Of a stretch of DNA of 64,000 bases, positions 8,447 through 18,636 are shown in pieces. A program made the position numbers and the translations under genes. This DNA is from Paenibacillus dendritiformis. Its GTDB lineage: Bacteria; Bacillota; Bacilli; Paenibacillales; Paenibacillaceae. Positions within the stretch are counted from its first letter, which is position 1; each line of letters begins with the position of its first letter. The stretch lies in the NCBI RefSeq assembly GCF_945605565.1, contig NZ_OX216966.1, positions 5,448,001-5,512,000 on the forward strand, written 5' to 3'. A model generated the notes under the pieces. It worked only from the letters and a program-made list of their open reading frames with translations, searched no databases and had not been told where the DNA came from.

Positions 8447-8484
8447 CAAAGAGAGCGCCATTCCCCCGGAATGCGCTCTCTTTG
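8447..8484. terminator. Bidirectional terminator hairpin
   Basis: CAAAGAGAGCGC pairs with GCGCTCTCTTTG around an inner ATTCC/GGAAT stem. It lies between the convergent YtvI-like and oleate hydratase genes. Confidence 0.75.
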
Positions 8485-8521
8485 CCTGTCAGGCTCACCG
8501 CAACTCTTTCACGCCACCTTT

Positions 8522-10101
8522 TTACCGGAAGGACGTCACCAGCCCATTCAGCAGCGTTCTAATGTCATATTGATACTCGTTAATCGGAGCGATCGGCTTG
8601 TTGATGCCCAACAGCGTATAAACGGCGATTCTTGCCGAGCGGACCGAATATTCTTCCGTAAAGACGACATCGTTCGGAATCTCGCAGAATTGCCCGACGA
8701 AGGCCAGATTCGTCGAGCCCTGCGGGACGACCTGCGGACGGTCGCCGATCGCGCGCGGCATGAATTGCGCCGTAATATACGGCATCATGCACGGAATGCA
8801 ATTGGCGGTCTGGATAATCGCGTCCATATCCTCATGAAAATGAAGATGACTCAGCAGCTCCGTCAGTATCTCCTCACCTGTGCAGTCCGACATTTTTTTC
8901 TTCACATAGTCGCCGACATTGTCCGGGAACAGACCGTAGCCCCAGAACACGCGGACATGCTCCGGCTGGTTCCGGAAATGCGGCTGATGCGCCAGCACAA
9001 TCGACATCAGCCAGCTGGACTCCTTGAACGTGACCAAGGCGCCTGTTCCTGCCTTATTGCGGGAGAAGGCTTCCATCAGCTCAAAAAATCTCGAATCCTG
9101 ACAGGTCACGGTGAAGGACTCCCACTTCGAGCCTTCGATATGATCATCGAACGAAGAAGGCTTCCCCAATCCGGGCTTCTTCGCGGCGATGCGATCCCAC
9201 AGCTTCCAGGAGCTTCCCTTGCCGTTCAAGCTCGGAGCGGTCGTCATCGAGCCAAGGCTATAGCCCTCCGTCATCGACCCGTTCGTCACGATAACAAGGT
9301 CGCCGTCATTGAGTTCTATCGTTCCCGGCGATCCTTCTTTGACATAATGAATTTTCGTTACCGTAATGCCGCTGCCTTCTTTGAAATCCAAATCGGTCAC
9401 TGTGCATTTCATATTGAAATCGACGCCATGCTGCGCCAAATAATTATGGAGCGGAACCGTGATAGAATCATATTGATTGTATGGAGTTCTCGTCACCCCT
9501 TCAAGGGTATGAATTCGCGGGAACTCATGCATGAAGCGGATCATGTACCGTTTGAGCTCGGCGGCGCTATGCCAAGGCTGGAATGCGAACGTGGTTGCCC
9601 ACATATACCAGAAGTTCGTCTCGAAGAAATGCGGGCCGAACCAATCCTGGATCCGGGCGGTGCCCAGCTTCTCTTCCGGCGTCATAATGAGCTTGGACAT
9701 CGCGATGCGATCCGCCATATCGAAGCCCATCGATGTCACGTCCTGAACTTCGGCGTGCTGGTTGACGAGACGCGCATTCGAATGCGTCGGATGAGCGGTA
9801 TCGAATTGACAATTTCGTCTCTGACGGATTTGGCGGGATCATCGATAGAAGGGATCGAGCTTAACAGATCCCAGGTGTTCTCATAAGTCTCATCATTCAG
9901 CATGCGGCCCCCGCGAATGACATATCCTTGCTCGCCATTGCCGGAGCCGTCGTTGCTGCCGCCGAGTATTTTCATTTCCTCCATGATATGAATGCGGGAA
10001 CCAGGGAATTCACAGTCTCGAACCAGGAAAGCAGCACCTGCGAGTGACGCGATTCCGCCGCCGACAAAATAGACTTGCTTGTTATTGTACTCCGTGCTCA
10101 T
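8522..10101 (-). pseudogene. ohyA: Oleate hydratase (myosin-cross-reactive antigen family), frameshifted
   Basis: Intact members hydrate cis-9 unsaturated fatty acids using FAD and protect against toxic fatty acids. The N-terminal part (start 10101, GGAGG 7 bases upstream) has the FAD motif VYFVGGGIASLAGAAFLVRD and GGSNDGSGN. The reading frame then breaks at about 9790-9830. Past this point the correct protein (AHPTHSNARLVNQHAEVQ...) continues in another frame and runs to 8522 with the family C terminus. A single-base loss near 9803 would explain it. The rest is free of stops, so the break is recent or a sequencing error. A TetR gene lies just upstream, a common pairing for this enzyme. Confidence 0.85.
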
Positions 10102-10255
10102 AACCGTCGCCTCCATTGGTATGATTGCTTGTGTTCCTCAGCAACCTAACTGTATTACACGAAGGCGGCTCGCGGAATAATCAATATGCGGCGGCTGTAT
10201 GATTTTTTGTCATTCGCAATAAAATGTATAGTTTTCTAGCAAGAGGCAGCCTCGC

Positions 10256-10825
10256 TTACCGGGGCTTGTGCTCATAGCGATGCAGCGCTTTGGCGAAATT
10301 TCCCTCCAGCAGCTCGCTCAATTTTTGGATCATCCGGTCCGGATTCTCGGTCATTCCATTCTCCATCCATTGAATCACGAGGCCGGTAAAGGCCAACGCA
10401 TAGAAATTGGCGATAAATTTCTTATCCTCTTCCCGAACCTCCATTTTATCCGATACTTCGTTCACCACATCCATCATCAAGCCCGTCGTGACGCTGTACA
10501 AATAATGATCGAGATGGTTCCTTGCCAATGAGTTGAGTGTGTTGAGACAGAATGCTTTGTTGTTCTCGATATAGAGAAAAATTTTGCGGAGTCCTTGCGT
10601 CCATGTGCTGTAGCTTCGGTAGTGGGCGATGCTCTCGACGGCTTCGGATTTGTAGACCCAGCCGAGCAAATCGTAAATGTCCTGGAAATGGTAGTAAAAC
10701 GTTTGCCTGTTCAAGCCGCAGTGATCCACGATATGCCTGACCGTAATTTTATTGAAAGGGTGGTCGTTCATCAGTTCCTTGAGTGAGGTTGCAAGCGCTT
10801 TTTTTGTAATGAGCGAGCTGGACAT
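10256..10825 (-). CDS. TetR/AcrR-family regulator
   Basis: About 189 residues with an N-terminal helix-turn-helix, where ITVRHIVDHCGLNRQTFYYHFQDIYDLL is the classic TetR signature (split here by family convention around residues 25-52). The C-terminal domain resembles the TetR-like domain found in DhaS/YcfQ-type proteins. The start 10825 has AGGTGA just upstream; an in-frame ATG at 10852 lacks a site. It lies 155 bp upstream of the oleate hydratase gene in the same direction, so it probably responds to fatty acid or membrane stress and controls that gene and itself. The effector is not visible from sequence. Confidence 0.82.
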   Translation of the reverse strand: MSSSLITKKALATSLKELMNDHPFNKITVRHIVDHCGLNRQTFYYHFQDIYDLLGWVYKSEAVESIAHYRSYSTWTQGLRKIFLYIENNKAFCLNTLNSLARNHLDHYLYSVTTGLMMDVVNEVSDKMEVREEDKKFIANFYALAFTGLVIQWMENGMTENPDRMIQKLSELLEGNFAKALHRYEHKPR

Positions 10826-10837
10826 TCCATCACCTGC

Positions 10838-10898
10838 TGTATCAGTATACAACGCTGAAATTTATGCTTATTATACCCGCAATCGTATAACGCTACAA
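10838..10898 (-). promoter_or_regulatory. tetR promoter with palindrome in the leader
   Basis: On the minus strand TATAAT (10875-10870) is preceded by 17 bases and a weak -35 TTGTAG (10898-10893). Downstream of it, TGTATACTGATACA (10851-10838) is an imperfect palindrome that could be the TetR operator. Confidence 0.55.
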
Positions 10899-10964
10899 AT
10901 GACTTGGCGCAACAAGGCGCCCGCTAAAAATGAGGGGCCGTCCCATCGCTTTCTCAAAAAACTC

Positions 10965-11028
10965 TTGACAGAATAACCGCCTTTGATAAAATAGGCTTTG
11001 GATTTGATCGATAATGATTCTCAATATC
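10965..11028 (+). promoter_or_regulatory. Fur-controlled promoter of the siderophore uptake operon
   Basis: TTGACA at 10965-10970 and TAAAAT at 10987-10992, 16 bases apart, form a strong sigma-A promoter. GATAATGATTCTCAATATC at 11010-11028 matches the 19-bp Fur box at 16 positions. It covers the early transcribed region, so iron-dependent repression is expected. Confidence 0.85.
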
Positions 11029-11098
11029 ATTTGTAACATCAAATCCGTCCCATTGCCGCTTCGGCACTGCATTTTTATACATAAAGGGGGTTCCACAA

Positions 11099-12145
11099 AT
11101 GCAAGCAGATGGAGCGGTTCACCCTCCTCTCACCGGGACAGTACGATTCTCTCGCCTTATTATCGCACTCGGGCTGCTCCTCCTTGGGGCGATACTGCTT
11201 GCAGCAGGCTTTGTCGTTTCTATTTCGTATGGCGCTGCCGACGCAGGCTACCAAGATGTATTGGATTTGATATTGGGATTCAATACCGATTCGGCTTCCC
11301 AGTTGCTCATTTACGAGCTCCGGATGCCGAGAGCGATCAGCGGAATATTGGTGGGCGCGTGCCTGGCGGCATCCGGCGCGATCATGCAAGGCATCACCCG
11401 CAATCCGCTGGCCACCCCTTCGATTATGGGGCTGTCTCAAGGCTCGGGTCTGGCGATTGCCATCGCCATGATTGTGTTGCCGGCGTTAAGCTACCTTGAA
11501 ATGGTCATCTTCTCCTTCGCCGGCGCGGCGGCGGGAGTCATGATCGTCTACGCGATCAGCGCGCTGTCCCCGGGCGGGATGTCGCCGATCAAGCTGGTCC
11601 TGGCCGGAGCGGCAGTGAGCTCTCTCTTCGGGGCGCTAGCCTCCGGGCTGGCGATTTATTTCAACATCGCGCAGGACATCAGCTTCTTCGCGGCCGGCGG
11701 GCTGACCATGGTCCGGTGGGATGCGATAGATATGCTGTTCCCGGTAAGCGTGGTCTGCCTGGCGATGGCGATTGTGCTGTCGCGGGATATTACCCTGCTC
11801 AGCTTCGGCGAGGAAGTGGCCGCCGGACTGGGGCAGCGCACCGTATTGATTAAGGCGATGTGCACGATTGTCGTCTTGTTCATGACCGGCGCCGCCGTAT
11901 CGGTAGCGGGCGGGGTTGGCTTCGTAGGGCTGATCATCCCGCATATGGTGCGGTCGCTCGTCGGTGTCGACTATCGGCTGATTATTCCTTGCTCTGCCGT
12001 ATTCGGCGGCGTTCTCGTCACCTATGCGGACATTGCAGCCAGATGGTTCAACGCGCCTTATGAGACACCGATCGGGGCGGTTACCGCCGTCATCGGCGTC
12101 CCGTTCTTCCTCTATCTGGCGCGTAAAGAAGGGAGGGCCCTATAA
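11099..12145 (+). CDS. FecCD-family iron-siderophore ABC permease (first)
   Basis: 348 residues with about nine membrane helices, in the inner membrane. The RMPRAISGILVGACLAASGAIMQG stretch at about 75-98 and GGVGFVGLIIPHMVRSLVG near 280 are diagnostic of FecCD permeases. It closely resembles YfiZ/FhuB types that pair with a second permease. GGGGG lies 9 bases before the ATG. It is the first gene after the Fur box and its stop overlaps the start of the second permease by one base (TAATG), so the two subunits should be made together. No ATPase gene is present nearby; a shared ATPase elsewhere, such as a YusV type, is expected. Confidence 0.92.
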   Translation: MQADGAVHPPLTGTVRFSRLIIALGLLLLGAILLAAGFVVSISYGAADAGYQDVLDLILGFNTDSASQLLIYELRMPRAISGILVGACLAASGAIMQGITRNPLATPSIMGLSQGSGLAIAIAMIVLPALSYLEMVIFSFAGAAAGVMIVYAISALSPGGMSPIKLVLAGAAVSSLFGALASGLAIYFNIAQDISFFAAGGLTMVRWDAIDMLFPVSVVCLAMAIVLSRDITLLSFGEEVAAGLGQRTVLIKAMCTIVVLFMTGAAVSVAGGVGFVGLIIPHMVRSLVGVDYRLIIPCSAVFGGVLVTYADIAARWFNAPYETPIGAVTAVIGVPFFLYLARKEGRAL

Positions 12146-13170
12146 TGCGGTCGTTACGGATGACCCTGCATGGACGAGCTTCCCTTGTGCTGAGCCTGCT
12201 GGCCGCGATGATTATTGCGGTATTTCTCATCAGTCTGAATTCAGGCTCGATCCCGTTGTCTCCGCTTGACGTACTCAAGACGCTGTTCGGCGGCGGAACC
12301 CAGCAGCAGGAGACCCTGCTGTTCCAGTTCCGGATGCCGCGCATGGTCATTGCGCTGCTCATCGGGTGCGGGCTGGCGGTATCGGGTGTCATCCTGCAGG
12401 GATTGTCGCGCAATGCGCTGGCCGATCCGGGAATTCTCGGAATTAACGCCGGGGCCGGGCTGGCGGTTGTACTCTTCATGTATTTGGTGTTCGAGACGAA
12501 GGAGATCAAGAGCGTATTGCCGACAATGACCATTCCGCTGTTCGCATTGGTCGGCGCCGGCGCAACGGCCGTGCTTATCTTTACGCTGGCCTGGAAGCAA
12601 GGCATCACCCCGATCCGGCTCATTCTTGTCGGAATCGCGGTATCTGCCGGCCTCGGTGCGGTCAATACGTTCATATCCTTGAAATTAGCCAACGCCAACT
12701 TCATGTATGCCACGGTCTGGCTGGCGGGCAGCCTGTGGGGAACAAGCTGGGCGTTCGTGATTGCGATTCTGCCCTGGATATTGGTGCTCGTTCCCTATGC
12801 CATGTGGAAGGCGCGTTCTCTTAATGTGCTTCAGCTCGGAGACCCGTTGGCGACGGGCGTCGGGCTGCGCGTCGAGCGCGAACGCGGCAAATTGATTTTT
12901 GCCAGCGCCGGATTGGCCGGAGCCTGTGTGGCCGCGGGCGGCGGCATCGGCTTCGTCGGCCTGATTGCGCCTCACATCGCCCGCAAGCTGGTCGGGCCCA
13001 AGCATCAGCTTCTGATTCCGGCCGCGACCTTGATCGGGGCGCTGCTGCTGCTGGCGGCAGACTTATTGTCGCGCAATGTCCTGAGCCGGACGGAGATTCC
13101 GGTCGGCATCGTTATCTCCGTGCTGGGGGCGCCCTACTTTCTCTACCTTTTAATGAAAACCAAGGCATAG
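12145..13170 (+). CDS. FecCD-family iron-siderophore ABC permease (second)
   Basis: 341 residues and a partner to the preceding permease. It has the same family blocks: RMPRMVIALLIGCGLAVSG near residue 60, and GIGFVGLIAPHIARKLVG near 275, which is the region that contacts the ATPase. About nine membrane helices are visible. Translationally coupled to the first permease by a one-base overlap. The binding-protein gene follows after 194 bp, an unusual last position since binding proteins are often encoded first. Confidence 0.92.
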   Translation: MRSLRMTLHGRASLVLSLLAAMIIAVFLISLNSGSIPLSPLDVLKTLFGGGTQQQETLLFQFRMPRMVIALLIGCGLAVSGVILQGLSRNALADPGILGINAGAGLAVVLFMYLVFETKEIKSVLPTMTIPLFALVGAGATAVLIFTLAWKQGITPIRLILVGIAVSAGLGAVNTFISLKLANANFMYATVWLAGSLWGTSWAFVIAILPWILVLVPYAMWKARSLNVLQLGDPLATGVGLRVERERGKLIFASAGLAGACVAAGGGIGFVGLIAPHIARKLVGPKHQLLIPAATLIGALLLLAADLLSRNVLSRTEIPVGIVISVLGAPYFLYLLMKTKA

Positions 13171-13364
13171 GTCATGTACGACTGTTCTCAAGGGACGATG
13201 CTCCGTTAGCACCAATAGAACCTTAGGAACAACCTCTATACACGCTTCCGAGATTGCCTTAGCATGCCAAGGGGGGGATGCCTTGAAAATGAGCAAGATC
13301 GTCATCATGGAACGGCAAAATGGGGCCAAGCAATAAAAATAGAGAAGAAATGAGGAAATCCGAT

Positions 13365-14372
13365 ATGATGAAACGGTTGATAAGCGTAACATTGATTTTG
13401 GTATTGGCACTTATTTTTACAGGATGCGGCCAAAAGGAAGGCGCCCAGGCAACAGGCAGCCAGGAAAGTGCAGCTCAGCAGAATGAGAAGGCAGCGGAGG
13501 AACAGAAGACAGAGGAACATAAGGCGGAGTCCACGCAGGAAGCCGACTTCAAGGTGGTCAACACATCGCGCGGCGAAGTGAAAATTCCGGTGAACCCCCA
13601 ACGCGTCGTCGACCTTGCCTATGCAACTGAAGAATTATTGATCATGGGCATCAAGCCGATTATGTCGTCAGCCGGCCCGGATCTGCCCGATTACTTGAAG
13701 GACAAGCTGGAAGGAGTAACCTTGGTGGATGCCGGCTCCGTGAAGGTGGAAGACGTGATGGCGCTGAATCCGGATTTGATTATTACGAGCGGCCGCACGG
13801 AGAAGCTGTACGATCAGCTCACGCAAATAGCGCCTACGGTCCAGTTGGAGGGCGACTTTTACACGTGGCGCGAACGCTTCCCTGAGATGGCCGGCATCTT
13901 GGGCAAAGAAAAGGAAATGAATGAATGGCTTGCTCAATATGAAGAAAAAGCGAAGAAAATCGGCGATGAAATTAAAGCCGTCACAGGAGATGCTACGTTT
14001 GCCCTGTACGTGACGAATGCGTCGCAATACCGGATTTACGGAAAAGCCTTGCTCGGCGACGTCTTGTTCTCTGACTTGAAGCTGCCGATGGGCGAAGGAG
14101 CGCCGACGGAGTCAAGCGTTGAAATTGTCTCACTTGAAAATCTGTTCAAGTTCGATCCGGACTATATTTTCTTGGGCCTGTACGGCAATAATTTGGCCGT
14201 GGCGCAAAAAAAGCTGGATGACATGCAAAAATCCGAGCTATGGGGCAAGCTGAAGGCAGCCAAAAACGGCCATGTCTATATGCTGGACAATCCAACATGG
14301 TCGTTAGGGACATTCCCGCTCGGCAAAGAAAAAGCACTTGAAATGGTGCGCGATATGGTATTGAAAAAATAA
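13365..14372 (+). CDS. Iron-siderophore-binding lipoprotein (YfiY/FecB-like)
   Basis: About 335 residues. An N-terminal lipoprotein signal ends in the lipobox FTGC (Cys about 21), then a charged glutamine/glutamate/lysine-rich linker (about 24-60) precedes a periplasmic-binding fold typical of class III siderophore receptors (INPQRVVDLAYATEELL-like block near 75-100; DLIITSGRTEKLYDQL near 135). Start 13365 is chosen because GAGGAA lies 7 bases upstream; further-upstream starts have no site. It captures ferric siderophore outside the cell and delivers it to the two permeases upstream. Which siderophore cannot be read from sequence. The 194-bp gap before it may hold a separate promoter. Confidence 0.88.
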   Translation: MMKRLISVTLILVLALIFTGCGQKEGAQATGSQESAAQQNEKAAEEQKTEEHKAESTQEADFKVVNTSRGEVKIPVNPQRVVDLAYATEELLIMGIKPIMSSAGPDLPDYLKDKLEGVTLVDAGSVKVEDVMALNPDLIITSGRTEKLYDQLTQIAPTVQLEGDFYTWRERFPEMAGILGKEKEMNEWLAQYEEKAKKIGDEIKAVTGDATFALYVTNASQYRIYGKALLGDVLFSDLKLPMGEGAPTESSVEIVSLENLFKFDPDYIFLGLYGNNLAVAQKKLDDMQKSELWGKLKAAKNGHVYMLDNPTWSLGTFPLGKEKALEMVRDMVLKK

Positions 14373-14379
14373 AGCAAAA

Positions 14380-14420
14380 GGCCGTCCCGTACGTCACACT
14401 GCATGACGTACAGGACGGCC
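14380..14420. terminator. Bidirectional terminator between convergent genes
   Basis: GGCCGTCC pairs with GGACGGCC around an inner GTACGTCA/TGACGTAC stem. On the minus strand it is followed by TTTTGCTTTATTTTTT, a strong tail for the membrane protein gene at 14441. Confidence 0.85.
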
Positions 14421-14440
14421 CTCCCTCATCTGCCTTCCGG

Positions 14441-14863
14441 TTAAATGTTGCGGTAAACCATCAATATAACCATGATGATAAACAGGATAAAGACGAGCGT
14501 GCCGAACATCTGCGTCTTGTCAATCGCTGCCGTATTGCTCTGGCCGGCCTTCGCCGACTGCAGCGCAACCTTGATCTGCTTGCCCATAATTCCGCCCAGC
14601 GCGGCAATGGCGAGAAACACTACCATCGTCAAAATAATCCACAGCATGGAATAGCTGCCTTTACTAATCAAGTAGCCGCCGGTCAGAAATTGCGCGATCA
14701 GCGCGTACTGGGCTATCCGGTTCGCGGAATGCACGCCAAGCAGCAGCCCCTCCTGTCCCGATGCCGATACAAGCTTCAGCTTATTAACGACAAACGGAAT
14801 GACCGCGTATATCCCCATTGCGACCGCCCCAAGGATATGCAAGAGTAAAAGAGCCATGGTCAT
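14441..14863 (-). CDS. Small four-helix membrane protein of unknown function
   Basis: About 140 residues with four hydrophobic segments (about 5-25, 50-70, 75-95 and 120-138) separated by short polar loops. I do not recognise the family with confidence; the pattern recalls DUF2269/CopD-like proteins. The start 14863 is preferred because GGAGGG lies 10 bases upstream; in-frame ATGs at 14887 and 14881 have no site. It sits between the siderophore binding protein (convergent) and mdh, with a terminator on either side, so it is probably a single transcription unit. Confidence 0.6.
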   Translation of the reverse strand: MTMALLLLHILGAVAMGIYAVIPFVVNKLKLVSASGQEGLLLGVHSANRIAQYALIAQFLTGGYLISKGSYSMLWIILTMVVFLAIAALGGIMGKQIKVALQSAKAGQSNTAAIDKTQMFGTLVFILFIIMVILMVYRNI

Positions 14864-14929
14864 AAGGAACATTCCCTCCATAGTCATGTTAAGTATGTAA
14901 TATTGGTTCCTATTATACTAGACTCTTCC

Positions 14930-14971
14930 TCTGAACACAAAGAAAGATGGCCATTTTCGGGCCATCTTTCT
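14930..14971 (-). terminator. Terminator of the citZ-icd-mdh operon region
   Basis: AGAAAGATGGCC pairs with GGCCATCTTTCT (14941-14971), followed on the minus strand by TTTGTGTT. It lies just downstream of mdh. Confidence 0.8.
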
Positions 14972-15004
14972 GCATATCGCTATAATATTTGTCACAATTT
15001 CGAT

Positions 15005-15946
15005 TTATCCGGCAACAACTTTGATAACATTCCGTACGGATTCGGCCGATTTGTCCAATGCCGCCCGCTCTTCCGGCGTCAAGTCAATCTCAATCACTCT
15101 CTCGATGCCGTCGCCGCCCAGTACGGCCAATACGCCCATGAACAGCTGGTCGTAGCCGTATTCGCCTTCCAGGTAAGCGATGACCGGCAGAATGCGCTTC
15201 TTGTCCTTCAGAATCGCTTCGGTCATCTGTACCAGCGAAGCCGCCGGGGCATAGTAGGCGCTGCCGTTGCCAAGCAGGTTCACGATCTCGCCACCGCCGA
15301 CGCGGGTGCGCTGCACGATCGCATCAATGCGCTCCTGCGGAATCAGCTTCTCAATCGGTACGCCGCCGACATTCGTGTACCGAACGAGCGGCACCATGTC
15401 GTCGCCATGTCCGCCAAGCACGACTCCGCGGACATCTTCCACCGACACGTTCAATTCCTGCGCGATGAACGTGCAGTAACGAGCCGTGTCCAGCACGCCG
15501 GATTGGCCGATGACGCGGTTCTTCGGGAAGCCAAGCGTCTCGAATGCGGCGTAGGTCATCGCATCGACCGGATTGCTCAAAATGATGACGTAAGCATTTG
15601 GGCAGTATTTTTTCACATTCTCGCAGACGGACTTCACAATGCCTGCATTCGTGTTGACGAGATCGTCCCGGCTCATGCCCGGCTTCCGCGCTACACCCGC
15701 CGTAATGATGACGATGTCGGAATCCTTCGTATCTTCATAGTTGGAGGTACCTGTAATCTGGCTGTCGAACCCTTGCACCGGGCTTGCCTCCAGCATGTCA
15801 AGCGCCTTCCCCTTCGTTGGATTCTCGAGTTGGGGGATATCCACCAATACAACGTCTCCGAGTTCCTTTTGGGCGAGCATCAAAGCAGTAGTAGCGCCCG
15901 TGAATCCCGCACCTACTACTGTAATCTTGTTGCGTCGAATAGCCAT
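15005..15946 (-). CDS. mdh: Malate dehydrogenase
   Basis: 313 residues, a cytoplasmic TCA-cycle enzyme that oxidises malate to oxaloacetate with NAD. It is of the lactate dehydrogenase-like type. Visible motifs are the Rossmann glycine block [17 protein letters not shown] at the N terminus, [11 protein letters not shown], and the catalytic His in [15 protein letters not shown]. Arg residues in [12 protein letters not shown] bind substrate. AGGGGG precedes the ATG. It follows icd by 13 bp and is surely cotranscribed with it. In Bacillus subtilis phoP and phoR follow mdh directly; here about 10 kb of other genes intervene. Confidence 0.97.
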   Translation of the reverse strand: MAIRRNKITVVGAGFTGATTALMLAQKELGDVVLVDIPQLENPTKGKALDMLEASPVQGFDSQITGTSNYEDTKDSDIVIITAGVARKPGMSRDDLVNTNAGIVKSVCENVKKYCPNAYVIILSNPVDAMTYAAFETLGFPKNRVIGQSGVLDTARYCTFIAQELNVSVEDVRGVVLGGHGDDMVPLVRYTNVGGVPIEKLIPQERIDAIVQRTRVGGGEIVNLLGNGSAYYAPAASLVQMTEAILKDKKRILPVIAYLEGEYGYDQLFMGVLAVLGGDGIERVIEIDLTPEERAALDKSAESVRNVIKVVAG

Positions 15947-15959
15947 TCCGGTCGACCCC

Positions 15960-17258
15960 CTATTTCATATGGTTAATGATATGATCAGCGAATTGCGAGC
16001 ATTTCACTTCCGTTGCATCGTCCATCAGACGGGCAAAGTCATAGGTTACGGTCTTGTTATTGATGGCCGTCTCCATGCCTTTGTAGATCAGGTCGGCAGC
16101 TTCCTGCCAGCCAAGATGCTCCAGCAGCATGACGCCGGACAGAATAACGGAGCCCGGATTGACGACATCGAGATCCGCGTATTTCGGCGCGGTTCCGTGC
16201 GTCGCTTCGAAAATGGCATGTCCGGTAACATAGTTGATGTTCGCGCCAGGGGCAATGCCGATGCCGCCAACTTGCGCAGCCAGCGCGTCGGACAAGTAGT
16301 CGCCGTTCAGGTTCAGCGTAGCGATGACGTCGAAGTCCTTCGGACGCGTCAGCACTTGCTGCAGCGCGATATCGGCGATGGCGTCCTTGATGATGATCTT
16401 GCCGGCCGCTTCCGCTTCCGCCTGGGCCTTGTTCGCTGCATCTACGCCTTCCGCTTCCTTGATGCGATCGTACTGGCCCCAAGTGAACGTCTGCTCGGCG
16501 AATTCCTGCTCGGCTACTTCGTAGCCCCAGTTCTTGAACGCGCCTTCCGTGAACTTCATAATGTTGCCTTTGTGAACCAGCGTTACGCTCTTGCGCTTAT
16601 GGGTGATCGCGTATTCGATCGCTGCGCGCACGAGACGCTTCGAGCCTTCGGAAGATACCGGCTTGATGCCGATGCCGGAAGTCTCAGGGAAGCGGATTTT
16701 CTTAACGCCCATTTCCTGCTGCAGGAAGGCAATCACTTTCTTCACTTCTTCCGATCCGGAAGCATACTCGATGCCGGCATAGATATCTTCAGTATTTTCA
16801 CGGAAAATGACCATGTCAACCAATTCCGGACGCTTGACCGGAGAAGGAACGCCGTTGAAATAGCGGACCGGACGCAAGCAGGTGTACAGATCCAGCTCTT
16901 GGCGAAGCGCGACGTTCAGGGAACGGATGCCGCCGCCGATTGGCGTCGTCAACGGTCCCTTGATCGCGACGATATATTCACGAATCGCTGTCAGCGTATC
17001 GTTCGGCAGCCATTCGCCGTATGTGTTGTAGGCCTTCTCGCCCGCGAACACCTCATACCACGCCAGCTTGCGCTCGCCCTTGTACGCCTTCTCGACTGCG
17101 GCATCGAGCACCCGCTTCGATGCGCGCCAAATATCGCGGCCCGTTCCGTCGCCTTCGATGAACGGGATAATCGGATGATTAGGCACTTGCAGCTTGCCGT
17201 CTTGAATTGTAATTTTCTCGCCTTCAGTAGGTAACTCGAACTTCTCCAATTGAACCAT
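15960..17258 (-). CDS. icd: NADP-type isocitrate dehydrogenase
   Basis: 432 residues, the normal length for the bacterial dimeric enzyme. It decarboxylates isocitrate to 2-oxoglutarate. The active-site loop with the phosphorylatable Ser is seen in [12 protein letters not shown], with substrate arginines in LRPVRYFNG and the metal aspartates in [24 protein letters not shown] precedes the ATG. It lies 154 bp downstream of citZ and 13 bp upstream of mdh, the standard Gram-positive TCA cluster. Confidence 0.97.
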   Translation of the reverse strand: MVQLEKFELPTEGEKITIQDGKLQVPNHPIIPFIEGDGTGRDIWRASKRVLDAAVEKAYKGERKLAWYEVFAGEKAYNTYGEWLPNDTLTAIREYIVAIKGPLTTPIGGGIRSLNVALRQELDLYTCLRPVRYFNGVPSPVKRPELVDMVIFRENTEDIYAGIEYASGSEEVKKVIAFLQQEMGVKKIRFPETSGIGIKPVSSEGSKRLVRAAIEYAITHKRKSVTLVHKGNIMKFTEGAFKNWGYEVAEQEFAEQTFTWGQYDRIKEAEGVDAANKAQAEAEAAGKIIIKDAIADIALQQVLTRPKDFDVIATLNLNGDYLSDALAAQVGGIGIAPGANINYVTGHAIFEATHGTAPKYADLDVVNPGSVILSGVMLLEHLGWQEAADLIYKGMETAINNKTVTYDFARLMDDATEVKCSQFADHIINHMK

Positions 17259-17412
17259 GGACGTTCCTCCTTAAGTAAATTGCCGCACCATCACGCGATG
17301 CAGCCTTCGTCTGCCATACGATTGGCGGGAGCCACAACTCCATTGTAGCAACCCGCCGTCTGGTAGCACAAGCCAGTTCGATTATTCCGCAGCACCGTCC
17401 CGTGTCCGGCGA

Positions 17413-18525
17413 TTATCGATCCGCAAGCGGAACGTAGCGCTGGACGGCCGGTCCGGTATACTCGGCGCGCGGACGGATAATCCGGTTGTTCTCGTACTGC
17501 TCCAAAATATGAGCCGTCCACCCGGACACCCGGCTTACCGCGAAGATCGGAGTGAACAGATCGCGCGGAATGCCAAGCAGCGTGTACACCGAGGCCGAAT
17601 AGAAGTCGACGTTCGGCTTCAGACCCTTCTGACCGGTCACAATCTCTTCGATCCGCACCGACATGTTATACAGTTCGAGATTGCCGCTCTTGCTGCCAAG
17701 CTCGCGAGACATCGCCTGAAGATGCTTCGCCCGCGGATCTCCGTTCTTGTAGACGCGGTGTCCGAAGCCCATAATCTTTTCTCTTCGATTGAGCTTATCT
17801 TGAATGTAATCCTCCACGCGGTCGAGCGAGCCGATCTCTTCAAGCATCTTCATGACGGCTTCGTTGGCTCCGCCATGAAGAGGTCCCTTCAAGGCTCCGA
17901 TAGCCGATACGATGCCGGAATAGATGTCGGATAGCGTCGCCACCGTGACGCGGGCGGCGAACGTGGAAGCGTTTAACTCATGATCTGCGTGAAGGACGAG
18001 CGCTTTGTCCATCGCTTTTACAGCGCTTGCCTCCGGCTCTTCCCCGGTCAGCATATACAAGAAATTGTATGCGATGGAACGGCCGGCTTGCGGAGCTACC
18101 GGCTCCTTGCCCGCGCGAAGACGCGCATAAGCGGCAACCACGGTAGGCAGCTTCGCCTGCAGGTTCACCGCCTTGGCGACATTCGCCTCCCGGCTCATAT
18201 CGTCGGCCAACTCGTCATACAGAGCCAGGGCGGAAATGGCGGAGCGGAGAACAGCCATCGTATTGGCGTTCGACGGGTACAATCTCATTTGATCGATGAC
18301 GGCAGGAGAAATTGCCGCATTCTCGTCGAATTGCTTCTGTAATGCAGATAATTCGTCACGGTTCGGCAGCTTGCCATGCCAGAGCAAGTACACGACCTCT
18401 TCAAAGGTTGCGTAATCAGCCAAATCGTCGATATTGTAACCGCGGTAGGTCAGCGTGCCGTCGATAATCGAGCTGATCGACGATTCCGCTGCAACAATAC
18501 CTTCCAAACCTTTCGTCGCTGTCAT
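17413..18525 (-). CDS. citZ: Citrate synthase
   Basis: 370 residues, matching short Gram-positive type citrate synthases. It condenses acetyl-CoA with oxaloacetate. The catalytic residues are in LHADHELNASTF and GFGHRVYKNGDPRAKHL, with the Asp in NVDFYSASVYTLLGIP. AAGGAGAG precedes the ATG. It is first in the citZ-icd-mdh cluster. Its promoter is overlapped by a perfect-consensus catabolite repression site, so CcpA control is likely. Confidence 0.97.
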   Translation of the reverse strand: MTATKGLEGIVAAESSISSIIDGTLTYRGYNIDDLADYATFEEVVYLLWHGKLPNRDELSALQKQFDENAAISPAVIDQMRLYPSNANTMAVLRSAISALALYDELADDMSREANVAKAVNLQAKLPTVVAAYARLRAGKEPVAPQAGRSIAYNFLYMLTGEEPEASAVKAMDKALVLHADHELNASTFAARVTVATLSDIYSGIVSAIGALKGPLHGGANEAVMKMLEEIGSLDRVEDYIQDKLNRREKIMGFGHRVYKNGDPRAKHLQAMSRELGSKSGNLELYNMSVRIEEIVTGQKGLKPNVDFYSASVYTLLGIPRDLFTPIFAVSRVSGWTAHILEQYENNRIIRPRAEYTGPAVQRYVPLADR

Positions 18526-18636
18526 GTGTCCTCTCTCCTTTGCATTACTAACCTATATCAATTCCAGCTTCCCTTTTCTCTGCCAATCCTGATGTTCCCT
18601 GACTATTTGGAAATAGGCAGGTTCTTTCTACTTTAA

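Noticed and set aside
9567..9842. 91-codon minus-strand frame at the oleate hydratase break
   Set aside because: It is a third frame across the break; the true protein switches from the first frame to the frame ending at 8522.
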